Assembly (NCBI GenBank): GCA_910588795.1
Contig: CAJURI010000022.1
Location: forward strand, 1 to 35,464
Source of the DNA: an uncultured Duncaniella sp.
GTDB taxonomy: Bacteria; Bacteroidota; Bacteroidia; Bacteroidales; Muribaculaceae
Direction of reading: 5' to 3'
DNA: 35,464 nt
Shown here: positions 25,349-33,475 of the stretch, piece after piece
How the letters are laid out: the number at the start of each line of letters is the position of its first letter
How positions within the stretch are numbered: position 1 is the first letter of the stretch
Notes under the pieces: model-generated
What the model saw: the letters and a program-made list of their open reading frames with translations, nothing else
What the model was told of the DNA's origin: nothing
Databases searched by the model: none
Position numbers and translations under genes: made by a program

Positions 25349-25912
25349 TTATTTGTTGTTGTAATTACACATGGCGTTCTGTATCCCGGCGAGGCAGAAT
25401 GCCTTTATTGCGTCTACGGCTATCACTATGAGTTCCGACATGGCTTCGGCTTCTTCTGCGGAAAAGGCACCGAGCACATAATCAACCTGTGAGCCGCGCG
25501 GAAAGTCGTTGCCTATGCCGAAGCGCAGGCGTGCGTAAGCCTGTGTCCCGAGCATCTGGGCAATGTTCTTTAGACCGTTGTGCCCGGCATCGCTCCCCGA
25601 TGGCTTGATACGTATGGCACCGAAGGGGAGTGCGCAGTCGTCGACGAGCACGAGAATGTTCTCGATATCTATCCCCTCCTTGTCCTTCCAGTATCTTACG
25701 GCATTGCCCGAGAGGTTCATGTAGGTGGACGGTTTCAGGATGGTGAGCTGGGCGTTCTTGACCCTTGCATGTGCTATGTCGCCGTAGCGTTCGGTGGAGA
25801 ATGTCGCTCCTACAGAGTCAGCGAGTGCGTCGGCTATAATGAACCCGGCGTTGTGGCGCGTGCAGGCGTATTCCGGACCGATGTTTCCGAGGCCGACTAT
25901 GAGGTATTTCAT
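25349..25912 (-). CDS. pth: Peptidyl-tRNA hydrolase
   Basis: Cleaves the ester bond of peptidyl-tRNA dropped from ribosomes. N10 (VGLGNIGPEY) and the catalytic H20 (TRHNAGF) are in place, as are the KPSTYMNLSG motif, the DD pair in VLVDDCALPFG and the GSDAGHNGLKNI motif. 187 aa is typical. It lies downstream of rplY, a common Bacteroidetes order (rplY-pth-S4), with a 137-base gap that contains a hairpin. Confidence 0.96.
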   Translation of the reverse strand: MKYLIVGLGNIGPEYACTRHNAGFIIADALADSVGATFSTERYGDIAHARVKNAQLTILKPSTYMNLSGNAVRYWKDKEGIDIENILVLVDDCALPFGAIRIKPSGSDAGHNGLKNIAQMLGTQAYARLRFGIGNDFPRGSQVDYVLGAFSAEEAEAMSELIVIAVDAIKAFCLAGIQNAMCNYNNK

Positions 25913-25968
25913 AAATGTTTACTTAGAGGTTGTTTTTAAACGACCTATTGATGAGCTGCATATATAAG

Positions 25969-26011
25969 TTCACAGGCTTTCATGCCGTAGCCGGTGGTGA
26001 AAGCCTGTGAA
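25969..26011. other. 13-bp perfect inverted repeat between rplY and pth
   Basis: Bases 25969-25981 and 25999-26011 are exact reverse complements with a 17-nt loop. It lies 38 bases past the rplY stop. On the minus strand the stem is followed by AACTTATATATG, not a U run, so it may be a weak terminator, an attenuator or an RNA-processing site that lowers pth relative to rplY. Confidence 0.55.
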
Positions 26012-26049
26012 GAATCAGGTTGACAGTTTAGACTGCGCTTACGCCGTGA

Positions 26050-26697
26050 TTACTGGGCGTTGGCCTGAGCACCACGTGCGGCACGTGTGAGCTGAACGGC
26101 GCATACCACAGCGTTCTTGGCGTTTACGAGTTCGAGACCTTCGTAGTGGAGGTCGCCGATCTGGATTGTCTTGCCAAGGCCGAGAGAGTCAACGTTTACG
26201 ATAACGCGCTCGGGTATCTGGCTGTAGATAGCCTTGACTTTGATCTTCTTCATGGAGAGAGTGAGCTTACCGCCGGCCTTCACACCTTCGGCATGTCCCT
26301 CAAGCTTGACGGGAACCTCGATGGTCACAGGCTTCTTGTCGGAAACCTCGAGCATGTCGATGTGGAGGATGTTGTCCTTTACCGGATGGAACTGTATCTC
26401 CTTGAGCACGGCATTGCGCTTCTCGCCGTTGACGGTGAGCTCTATGGCGAATATATCGGGAGTGTACACGAGCTTGCGCACGTCCTCGGCCTTTACAACG
26501 AGGTCAGTTGTGATAAGACCCTTGCCGTTGCCGATCTCTACGATCTTCTCTCCGGGCTTGAGAGTCCCTGTGAAGGGGAGCTCGATGATGCTGCCGCCGT
26601 TGAGGACAACGGGGATCAGGTTGGTCTTGCGGAGTTCCTTTGCGGCCTTCTTGCCCAGATCGGTGCGGGGCTCGGCGTTGAGCTGAAATGTCTTCAT
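26050..26697 (-). CDS. rplY: 50S ribosomal protein L25/general stress protein Ctc
   Basis: Binds 5S rRNA in the large subunit. The N-terminal L25 domain (FQLNAEPRTDLGKKAAKELRKTNLIPVVLNGG) is followed by the TL5/CTC C-terminal beta domain (HIDMLEVSDKKPVTIEVPVKLEGHAEGVKAGGKL), giving the long 215-aa form. A low-complexity Ala/Gln tail ends the protein. It is the first gene of the rplY-pth-S4 unit and diverges from the DUF4301 gene. Confidence 0.96.
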   Translation of the reverse strand: MKTFQLNAEPRTDLGKKAAKELRKTNLIPVVLNGGSIIELPFTGTLKPGEKIVEIGNGKGLITTDLVVKAEDVRKLVYTPDIFAIELTVNGEKRNAVLKEIQFHPVKDNILHIDMLEVSDKKPVTIEVPVKLEGHAEGVKAGGKLTLSMKKIKVKAIYSQIPERVIVNVDSLGLGKTIQIGDLHYEGLELVNAKNAVVCAVQLTRAARGAQANAQ

Positions 26698-26793
26698 TTC
26701 TTTGGTTGGTTTAATTGGTTGTGTTACTCAAAATTAAGTGATTTCATTATGCTCCTTAATTTCCCATCACACGGGGATGCTAAAAAGCGACGG

Positions 26794-26801
26794 CAAAGTT
26801 A
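26794..26801 (-). promoter_or_regulatory. -7 element (TAACTTTG) of rplY
   Basis: The minus strand reads TAACTTTG, 97 bases before the rplY ATG. The resulting leader of about 90 nt is long enough for control at RNA level, but I see no recognisable structure in it. Confidence 0.6.
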
Positions 26802-26824
26802 GTGATTTTTTTGCGAATATCGCG

Positions 26825-26854
26825 TTGCTTTTTGAAAAATATTTATTAAATTTG
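26825..26854 (+). promoter_or_regulatory. Promoter (TTG -33, TAAATTTG -7) of the DUF4301 gene
   Basis: TTG at 26825-26827 and TAAATTTG at 26847-26854 are 19 bases apart, a good match to the Bacteroidetes promoter. The ATG is 42 bases further on. It is back to back with the rplY promoter. Confidence 0.65.
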
Positions 26855-26895
26855 ACGCATGATCAATTCTAAAATAAACTAATCGCAATTGCATT

Positions 26896-28419
26896 ATGCT
26901 AAAACCTGAAGATAAAGAGCTGCTTGCCCAAAAGGGTATCAGCGAGGCTGAGGCCGAGGCGCAGCTGTCACGTTTTGTGACAGGATTCCCGTATCTTAAG
27001 ATCAAAGATGCCGCACGTGTCGGTGCCGGCATATTCCGCCTGTCGGACGAGGAGGTCTCTGCCGCTCTCGAACGCTGGCATGAATATCTGTCACACGGAG
27101 GTGAGGTGTGCAAGTTTGTTCCCGCGTCAGGGGCCGCATCGCGCATGTTCAAGGCTCTCTTCGAGTATGTTGACGGCGGTACGGACGAGCTTAAGGAGGG
27201 AACTCCCGTGGCAAAGCTCATAGCCGATATCGACAAGCTCCCGTTCCTTCCCGAGCTGAATGCCGCATGTGAGAAACTGTATGGCAAGACTCTTGACGAG
27301 ATGCTCAAGGCAGGACGTAACCGCGACGTGATAGCCGCCATAGTAGGTCCTGAAGGAATGAATTACGGAGGACTCCCCAAGGGACTTCTCAAGTTCCACA
27401 GCTATCCCGAAGGATCACGCACCCCGGTGGAGGAGCATCTGACAGAAGGGGCCCAGACTGCCGCCAACTCCAAGGGTGAGGTGCATCTGCATTTCACAGT
27501 GTCGGCCAATCATCGCGCGCTCTTCCAGGCCAAGCTTGACGAGGTGATACCTCAGGCCGAGGCCCGCACCGGCAAGAAGTTCTTTGTGTCAATGAGCGAG
27601 CAGAAGCCGTCGACCGATACCATTGCCGCTAATCCTGACAACACACCTTTCCGCGAGGACGGACATCTGCTGTTCCGCCCGGGCGGCCATGGCGCGCTCA
27701 TACAGAACCTCAACGACATCCAGAGCGCAGTGGTGTTCATAAAGAATATCGACAATGTGGTGCCCGACGCACGCCGTGCCGACACCATAAGATATAAAGA
27801 GATCCTCGGCGGACTTCTGCTGGAGATCCATGACCAGATAGAGGACGATCTGGTGGCACTCGAGGAGAAGGACTATACACCTTCCGATCTGAAAGGGATG
27901 GTGGACTATCTGAAGAATGTCCTTAATGTCAATGATGCCCGCCTCTATGACATGGATGATGACGCTGTGGTGGAATACCTCAAGAAAAAACTCAACCGTC
28001 CCTTGCGCGTGTGCGGCATGGTGCGTAACGAGGGCGAGCCGGGCGGTGGTCCGTTCATCGCGTTCAATGCCGACGGATCATCATCGCCTCAGATCCTCGA
28101 GAGCAACCAGGTGGATCCCTCCAATGAGGAGTACAAGAACATGATGGCTACCGCCACCCATTTCAATCCGGTCGACCTTGTATGCTATATAAAGGACATA
28201 CACGGTAAGAAGTTTGACCTTCCGTCGTATGTTGACCCCGCCACAGGATTCATCTCGTCGAAATCGAGCCATGGCAAGGAACTTAGGGCCATGGAGCTTC
28301 CCGGGCTATGGAACGGAGCCATGAGCGACTGGAACACGGTGTTTGTCGAGGTACCGATATCGACCTTCAATCCTGTCAAGACCGTAAATGACCTGCTGCG
28401 TCCTGCTCATCAGGGATAA
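26896..28419 (+). CDS. DUF4301 family protein
   Basis: A 507-aa cytoplasmic protein of a family found in Bacteroidetes, without known biochemical function as far as I am aware. It has no signal peptide or membrane segment. Two stretches recall sugar nucleotidyltransferases of the UDP-sugar pyrophosphorylase type: PASGAASRM (residues 76-84), like the GGxGTRM nucleotide loop, and LFRPGGHGALIQNLND (about 258-273), like the GGHG substrate loop. Other conserved-looking parts are EGSRTPVEEHLTEGA, SMSEQKPSTDTIA and VCGMVRNEGEPGGGPF. It may therefore activate a sugar phosphate or be a relative that lost that activity; this is inference. Single gene with its own promoter, followed by the inverted-repeat element. 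Confidence 0.88.
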   Translation: MLKPEDKELLAQKGISEAEAEAQLSRFVTGFPYLKIKDAARVGAGIFRLSDEEVSAALERWHEYLSHGGEVCKFVPASGAASRMFKALFEYVDGGTDELKEGTPVAKLIADIDKLPFLPELNAACEKLYGKTLDEMLKAGRNRDVIAAIVGPEGMNYGGLPKGLLKFHSYPEGSRTPVEEHLTEGAQTAANSKGEVHLHFTVSANHRALFQAKLDEVIPQAEARTGKKFFVSMSEQKPSTDTIAANPDNTPFREDGHLLFRPGGHGALIQNLNDIQSAVVFIKNIDNVVPDARRADTIRYKEILGGLLLEIHDQIEDDLVALEEKDYTPSDLKGMVDYLKNVLNVNDARLYDMDDDAVVEYLKKKLNRPLRVCGMVRNEGEPGGGPFIAFNADGSSSPQILESNQVDPSNEEYKNMMATATHFNPVDLVCYIKDIHGKKFDLPSYVDPATGFISSKSSHGKELRAMELPGLWNGAMSDWNTVFVEVPISTFNPVKTVNDLLRPAHQG

Positions 28420-28427
28420 CCCTATAG

Positions 28428-28804
28428 TTGTTAGAGGTTGTTTAATAATAAATGTGAAGCCGGAGTGGATGTATTTTTGAGCTAACCTGTTCATAATCTG
28501 AGGGAGCAATGCCGTGGCATTGCCTACCATAAGGTCGGCGAGCTAAAGGTTGTGACTGAAGATTAGGGACAGGGGAGCCAAAAAGACATCCATGTAAACT
28601 ATTGTAACTTTGTTTATCGTTGGTATACATTTCGAAGGTCTTTATGTGGTTGGGAGAAATGCTCTGTCGCATCCATTCTCTTGGGTGTCTTTCGTGCTTA
28701 ATCTCAGTCACAATGCCACAGCATTGCTCCTTCGATTCATCCCGAAATCCACCTCAAGAGAATGGACTCCGGCTTTCAAATTTGTTATTAAACAACCTCT
28801 TAAC
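28428..28804. repeat. Intergenic element with 36-bp imperfect terminal inverted repeats and two hairpin copies
   Basis: The gap between the DUF4301 and GNAT genes is filled by two inverted, related copies. The outer arms (28431-28466 and 28766-28802) match at 33 of 36 positions with one 1-nt gap. Further inside, 28503-28522 matches the reverse complement of 28711-28730 at 19 of 20 positions, each a palindrome of type CAATGC-GCATTG, and GTGACTGA (28552-28559) recurs inverted at 28704-28711. Each copy can also fold by itself: 28467-28591 (GGATGT to ACATCC, long imperfect stem) and 28673-28765 (11-bp perfect outer stem). The short open frames here are by-products of the repeats. It resembles a MITE or REP-like element; no transposase is present. 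Confidence 0.8.
28605..28612 (+). promoter_or_regulatory. -7-like element (TAACTTTG) in the spacer between the inverted copies
   Basis: TAACTTTG matches TAnnTTTG and points toward the GNAT gene, about 225 bases upstream of its ATG. It lies in the 81-base spacer between the two hairpin copies. No clear -33 element is seen. If used, the leader would include the whole right-hand hairpin. Confidence 0.4.
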
Positions 28805-28836
28805 ATTTCGGCTCTCTTTCTTGTTATATAGTTACT

Positions 28837-29913
28837 ATGAGCAAGAGAGATGAGATAATGAAAATATGGCGTGAGAGCTTCAGCGATTCGCGAGACTATG
28901 TGGCAATGTATTTTGACAGAGTGTATCGCGATGATGAGGCTCTCACCCTTGTAGACGGAACCGGGGCCACCGTAAGCAGCCTGCTTCTGCAGCGTTTCAG
29001 AATGACATTTCACGGCTCCGAAGTGCCTGTCGGCTATATAGCCGGAGCCGCCACACGCAGATCGCAGCGCGGCAAGGGGTATATGTCGCAGCTTATGCGC
29101 GAGGCTCTTGAAGTCTCGGCACAGAGGGGGGATATGCTTTGTTCGCTTATCCCTGCGAGAAGCGCGCTGTATTATTACTATAAGCGTTTCGGGTTCTCGA
29201 CCGTGTTCTTCACCAAGGAGCAGCGTTTCACATCGCTTCATTCATTCCCTGTAAAAAATGAATACCATGCGGTTGAGGATATAGCCGACGATGATGTGTG
29301 GGATGCGTTTGACCGCTTCCAGCACAAGCGCGAAAGCTACATTACACACACTCGCAGGGATATGGACAACATTCGAGCTGATCTTGACAGCGATAGTGGT
29401 GACTTTGTGGCTATGGCTGCTGACGATGAGGACTCTGGTCCGCGCATCGTATCTATGGCATGGGCAGTGAGGCTTGATGATCTTCTTCTCGTGAAGGATG
29501 TCATGGGTGAGGATGATGAGGCACGCACAGCCGCGCTACGCAGGCTCAGGGAGTTGCATCCCGGAGTGCCTTTCCTTCTTCTCGGTCGTCCGGGTGACAC
29601 CATGGGCGGAAGGCTCATGCCAAGAGGCATGGCGCGTGTGGTGAATGCGGGCTTGCTGCTGGAGACTGTGGCACAAGCCAATCCGAAATGGGCATCACGC
29701 ATACGCGTCACGGACCCTCTTCTCCCTCAGGTGAATTCTCATACTTACATCATCAAAGGTGGCAGGTGTGAGATTGACGACAGCTATTCAGGGCGTCTTG
29801 ACATGGACGTCCCTATAGATGTGCTCGGAGATGTGGCGTTCTCGTCCTCGGAGATAGGCGATATAATGTGTTTCCCATCGGTAAGACCCATGATAAGCCT
29901 TATGCTGGACTGA
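28837..29913 (+). CDS. GNAT family N-acetyltransferase (Eis-like architecture)
   Basis: The N-terminal half is a GNAT acetyl-CoA-dependent acetyltransferase domain: the acetyl-CoA loop RRSQRGKGY lies at residues 74-82 after the beta-4 strand VGYIAGAAT, and the motif B region ALYYYYKRFGF follows. The C-terminal half is less conserved and ends in a small alpha/beta part, like Eis-type GNAT proteins with a sterol-carrier-like domain. No signal peptide; cytoplasmic. 358 aa. The substrate is unknown. It sits 42 bases upstream of engB and may be co-transcribed with it. Confidence 0.85.
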   Translation: MSKRDEIMKIWRESFSDSRDYVAMYFDRVYRDDEALTLVDGTGATVSSLLLQRFRMTFHGSEVPVGYIAGAATRRSQRGKGYMSQLMREALEVSAQRGDMLCSLIPARSALYYYYKRFGFSTVFFTKEQRFTSLHSFPVKNEYHAVEDIADDDVWDAFDRFQHKRESYITHTRRDMDNIRADLDSDSGDFVAMAADDEDSGPRIVSMAWAVRLDDLLLVKDVMGEDDEARTAALRRLRELHPGVPFLLLGRPGDTMGGRLMPRGMARVVNAGLLLETVAQANPKWASRIRVTDPLLPQVNSHTYIIKGGRCEIDDSYSGRLDMDVPIDVLGDVAFSSSEIGDIMCFPSVRPMISLMLD

Positions 29914-29955
29914 ACGTCCCGCCAATCATTAAATTATTATATTTCAAAAAAGATC

Positions 29956-30570
29956 ATGATTATTAATTCAGCACGGTTTGAGATATCCAATTCCACTCAC
30001 TCGCGATGTCCGCAAGGTATGAGGCATGAGTATGCTTTCATCGGGCGAAGCAACGTGGGGAAATCATCTCTCATAAATATGCTTACCGGCAACAGCAAGC
30101 TTGCCAAGACATCCTCCACGCCTGGAAAGACCCTTCTGATAAATCATTTCCTTGTGAATGGAGAATGGTATATAGTCGACCTGCCCGGATATGGGTTCGC
30201 TATGCGTGGCAAGCAACAGCGTGAGCAGCTTGAGACTATGATAAAGGGTTATATCCTCGGTAGAGAGCAGATGACCAATCTTTTTGTGCTAATTGACTCT
30301 CGCCATGAGCCGATGAAGATAGACATTGAATTCTTCAACTGGCTTGGAGAGAATGGGGTGCCTTTCGCCATCGTGTTCACAAAGCTTGACAAGCTCGGCA
30401 ATGATGCCGGACGCCGTAAGGTGCAGAAATACTGCAACAAGTTACTCGAATCCTGGGAAGAGCTTCCTCCTGTGTTCCTTACCTCAAGCGAGGATGGACG
30501 CGGTAAAGAGGAGCTGCTCGACTATATCGAGCAGCTCAACAAGCTTCCGGTCGGGATTGAGGAGGAATGA
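29956..30570 (+). CDS. engB: Ribosome biogenesis GTPase EngB (YsxC/YihA)
   Basis: An essential GTPase that helps assemble the 50S subunit. All G motifs are visible: GRSNVGKS (G1, residues 30-37), the TPGKT switch (55-59), DLPG (G3, 75-78), TKLD (G4, 142-145) and TSS (G5, about 174). 204 aa is typical. The last 50 bases contain a 10-bp perfect inverted repeat that encodes the terminal ELLDYIEQL helix. Confidence 0.96.
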   Translation: MIINSARFEISNSTHSRCPQGMRHEYAFIGRSNVGKSSLINMLTGNSKLAKTSSTPGKTLLINHFLVNGEWYIVDLPGYGFAMRGKQQREQLETMIKGYILGREQMTNLFVLIDSRHEPMKIDIEFFNWLGENGVPFAIVFTKLDKLGNDAGRRKVQKYCNKLLESWEELPPVFLTSSEDGRGKEELLDYIEQLNKLPVGIEEE

Positions 30571-30603
30571 CGGATGTAATGGCGTTAAATATACAGGCAG
30601 TTT

Positions 30604-33342
30604 CTAACTGCGCGTGATCTGGAGTCCGCGCAGTGAGAGTGACATATCCACCATGCGTGAGTTATCAGGCAGCCCGGGTGCGGTGGATAGTATATGACGT
30701 ATCCTTGATGCCGCATCGGGGTCTTTTGCTACCATATACAGATATCCGCCTCCACCTGCTCCGGGTAGTTTGTACCCGAGGCAAAGATCATCCACAAGGC
30801 GTGTGATTGTCTCTACAGCAGGTGTATTGGTGCCGGGATCTATGCCTTTTTTCTGTTTCCATGTGCGTCCGATGAGATGTCCCATGCGGTTGAAATCGTC
30901 ACGCTGTATTGCGTCATACATGTCTGATACATGATGTTTCATGTCGCGGAGCATTTGTATCTGTGCTCCGTGATTGAGGAACATGCGGCGCACTATCTCG
31001 GCAAGTATATCCTTGGCTGTGCGGGTTAGTCCTGTGTAGAACAGCAGGTGGCAAGGCGCGTACTGAGGGTCAGTGAAGAGATCGGAAGGAAGTCTGCGGC
31101 ACAGGATGTCCTGTTCGAGACCTTTGGCGGATTGTAGTAGTTTCACGCCTCCCATCACACCACCATACTGGTCCTGCCATCCGCCGCCGGTTGTGAGCAG
31201 CTGTTCGAGCACCAGGGTCCGTTTGCATATCTCGGTCTTGTCCCAGGCGAGGGAGCAGAAATCGCTTATGGCCCCGAGTACGGTTGATGCGAGGATGCTG
31301 CTTGTACCGAGTCCGCTCCCTGCCGGAATGGCAGAGAAAAGTGTGATTTCGAGTCCTCCGCCCATGCCGGACAGCTGATCCCGCAGGGATGGGAAGTGCT
31401 CTGCGCAGAATTGCGGATGGAACCCGGCAAGAGCGAGAGCCGCTTTGGGTATGGAGAACGGTGAGCCCACCTTCTTGAAATCGAGCAACTGTTCGTAAGT
31501 GCTGATGGTCTCTGCGGCTCCAAGGTCAATGCTGCGGCACACGATATGGGGTTCCTTGCATGGACGTATATAGGTCTGCAACGGCGGCTGACCGTTGAGC
31601 TCGATTGACATATTTATCACACTGCCTCCTTCCATAAGGCAATACGGAGGTGTGTCGGTCCATCCTCCAGCGATATCTATACGTACCGGAGAGCGGCTCC
31701 ATACGATCTGGTCGGAGCATACGGCTCTTATGGGAAGCTCTTTGCGGAAAAGTACCGTGGATGTGAGTGCGGAACGGAGTATTTCGAAAGCTTTATCCTC
31801 ATAGTTATCATGCTTTTTGCCGCAATGACGGTATACCTCGGCACGAAACATTGAGTCGCTCATGAGTTTTATCAACGGTTCCGACTGTGACAGTTCTCCT
31901 GGCAGCTCTATGCCGTTTTCAGCGAATTGCCTGGCGGCATCGTGCAGATCCAGTTGATAGAACACACTGTGGGCATGATTGTCTGCAATGGCTTTCCAGT
32001 TGGAGTTCCGGTATCTGTGACGCTGAGCCACGAGTCGTGGCAAGGATGCTTCGTTGGACAGCTCCTCCGCGCTCATCATACGTTCAGCCGTCAGGCTTTC
32101 AATCCCTTGCAGCTGATCCTTGATGGCTTGTTCCATTTCCTCAAGTGTGGATACCACAGGGAAGCGTCGGCGTTGCTGTTCTGCTCCAGCAAATTTATCA
32201 TCTATTCCGTAGACTCTGACAGCATATCTGCCGTCGTCCCCCACAGGGACAATGTCAACACACTGTCCCGCTTGTAGAGTTATGTCCCAGTTGTTGTCGG
32301 GAACTCCGGTCACAACATTGTCCTTTGTCAACTGCCATTTTGGACCCAGGCAGCTGTTCTCTATCCATATATTGGTGTTATCGCCGGTGAAGCGTCGGGA
32401 TAAAAGTGAGTTTTGAACGAATATTGAAGGGTGGGGCTTGCAGTCGCGGTGGATTATCTCACGTTGATCGTTTATTCGGTTCTGTATTGCCAGCGTGGAT
32501 GTGATCATCTCGCGGGTGGTCCCATAATGGTAGAATTTACCCCCCGGCAATGGCACAATCTCAACCGAAAGGGATGCAAGCTCCGGATCGGGGTTGGTGG
32601 GGTTAGTGCCTAATGCTCCTCCGAACTGGCTGTAGAGGTCGTATTCGCAAAGATTGCCGTCGGCATTCCTTGAGCGTTTGCGCAACAGCTCCACAGCTCT
32701 GTCGCTAAGTAGCCATACCCCTATATCCGTGAGATAATATCCTTCCTGTAGCAGTGTGTTGAGTTCTTCCACCGATGGTTTCTGAAGCATGCGTTCGAGG
32801 CGCGTGGGGGTGTCATGACGGCTGAAGAACACCCCATGGTTGCGTGCTATCGACGCGTCAAGCCATAGTCCGTAGCATACTACGTCGGCATCAGGCACCT
32901 GAGGGATCGCCTCGGAGGTGTGTATGTACACATCTCCGCTCACTATCATGGTGTGAAGCCTGTCGGGCGCGGCATCCATGATGCGCTCATATAGCGGGAG
33001 CTGTAAGTCGAGCAGAGTCTGCCCCAGCTTTTGACCTCTCTCCCACCTGAATATTGGCACAGGAGTCAGTATTTTGCCTGATGGGGCATACGCCGGCAGG
33101 CGTCGGCTCTGTCCTCCGGCATGAAGAAGTATGCGTTTCTCCTCTGCGAGCCAGGTTGCGAAATCAGCGTCTCCTCCCCATGCTCTGTGGCACTCTTCGA
33201 GTAGCCAGGAGGTGCCTCCTCCGCTTCCGAGGCGTGCATTTATCGGGTCGGAGGTGCAGAAATATTCTTTATCGGAGAGGCTTGTGACGTTGTGGAAATC
33301 GTTGACAAGATTGGGTGGCAATGATAGAAGTTTCTTAGGCAT
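30604..33342 (-). CDS. fkp: Bifunctional fucokinase / fucose-1-phosphate guanylyltransferase
   Basis: FKP converts free L-fucose to fucose-1-phosphate and then GDP-fucose, letting Bacteroidales decorate capsule and glycoproteins with salvaged host fucose. The N-terminal half is the guanylyltransferase: GSGGGTSWLLEEC (39-51), LLHAGGQSRRLP (72-83) and GKILTPVPIFRWERGQ, almost identical in pattern to B. fragilis Fkp. The C-terminal half is a GHMP kinase, with RIDIAGGWTDTPPY and the ATP loop AIPAGSGLGTSS near residues 667-678. At 912 aa it is slightly shorter than the 949-aa B. fragilis enzyme but has both halves. It is a single gene divergent from a TonB-dependent receptor and converges on engB with only 33 bases between. 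Confidence 0.96.
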   Translation of the reverse strand: MPKKLLSLPPNLVNDFHNVTSLSDKEYFCTSDPINARLGSGGGTSWLLEECHRAWGGDADFATWLAEEKRILLHAGGQSRRLPAYAPSGKILTPVPIFRWERGQKLGQTLLDLQLPLYERIMDAAPDRLHTMIVSGDVYIHTSEAIPQVPDADVVCYGLWLDASIARNHGVFFSRHDTPTRLERMLQKPSVEELNTLLQEGYYLTDIGVWLLSDRAVELLRKRSRNADGNLCEYDLYSQFGGALGTNPTNPDPELASLSVEIVPLPGGKFYHYGTTREMITSTLAIQNRINDQREIIHRDCKPHPSIFVQNSLLSRRFTGDNTNIWIENSCLGPKWQLTKDNVVTGVPDNNWDITLQAGQCVDIVPVGDDGRYAVRVYGIDDKFAGAEQQRRRFPVVSTLEEMEQAIKDQLQGIESLTAERMMSAEELSNEASLPRLVAQRHRYRNSNWKAIADNHAHSVFYQLDLHDAARQFAENGIELPGELSQSEPLIKLMSDSMFRAEVYRHCGKKHDNYEDKAFEILRSALTSTVLFRKELPIRAVCSDQIVWSRSPVRIDIAGGWTDTPPYCLMEGGSVINMSIELNGQPPLQTYIRPCKEPHIVCRSIDLGAAETISTYEQLLDFKKVGSPFSIPKAALALAGFHPQFCAEHFPSLRDQLSGMGGGLEITLFSAIPAGSGLGTSSILASTVLGAISDFCSLAWDKTEICKRTLVLEQLLTTGGGWQDQYGGVMGGVKLLQSAKGLEQDILCRRLPSDLFTDPQYAPCHLLFYTGLTRTAKDILAEIVRRMFLNHGAQIQMLRDMKHHVSDMYDAIQRDDFNRMGHLIGRTWKQKKGIDPGTNTPAVETITRLVDDLCLGYKLPGAGGGGYLYMVAKDPDAASRIRHILSTAPGLPDNSRMVDMSLSLRGLQITRS

Positions 33343-33382
33343 AACGTTTGAGATGATGTCTCGTGTGATGGCATTGAGAGTG

Positions 33383-33390
33383 CAAACTTA
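33383..33390 (-). promoter_or_regulatory. -7 element (TAAGTTTG) of fkp
   Basis: The minus strand reads TAAGTTTG, matching TAnnTTTG, 41 bases before the fkp ATG. It is back to back with the promoter of the divergent receptor gene. Confidence 0.6.
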
Positions 33391-33412
33391 GTGAAAATAT
33401 GTGATTATTCCG

Positions 33413-33420
33413 TACCTTTG
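33413..33420 (+). promoter_or_regulatory. -7 element (TACCTTTG) of the TonB-dependent receptor
   Basis: TACCTTTG matches the consensus and places the transcript start near 33427, which rules out the in-frame GTG at 33401 as the start of the receptor and supports the ATG at 33476. Confidence 0.65.
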
Positions 33421-33475
33421 TGTCAGGAAAAAGAAGTTGTCACCCTATTATCATAACAGTTACAGATTTACCACC

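Noticed and set aside
26146..26802. 218-aa + strand ORF opposite rplY
   Set aside because: Antisense shadow caused by biased codons of the ribosomal protein gene; it runs into the rplY promoter.
28442..28853. Short ORFs on both strands in the 28428-28804 gap
   Set aside because: Those on opposite strands share similar peptides (NATALL, IKQPL) only because they read the two inverted copies of the repeat.
30511..30537. 10-bp perfect inverted repeat near the end of engB as a terminator
   Set aside because: It lies inside the conserved coding helix and has no U run; more likely a result of codon choice.
33401..33475. N-terminal extension of the TonB receptor from GTG 33401
   Set aside because: It overlaps the TACCTTTG promoter element, and the ATG at 33476 gives a clean signal peptide.
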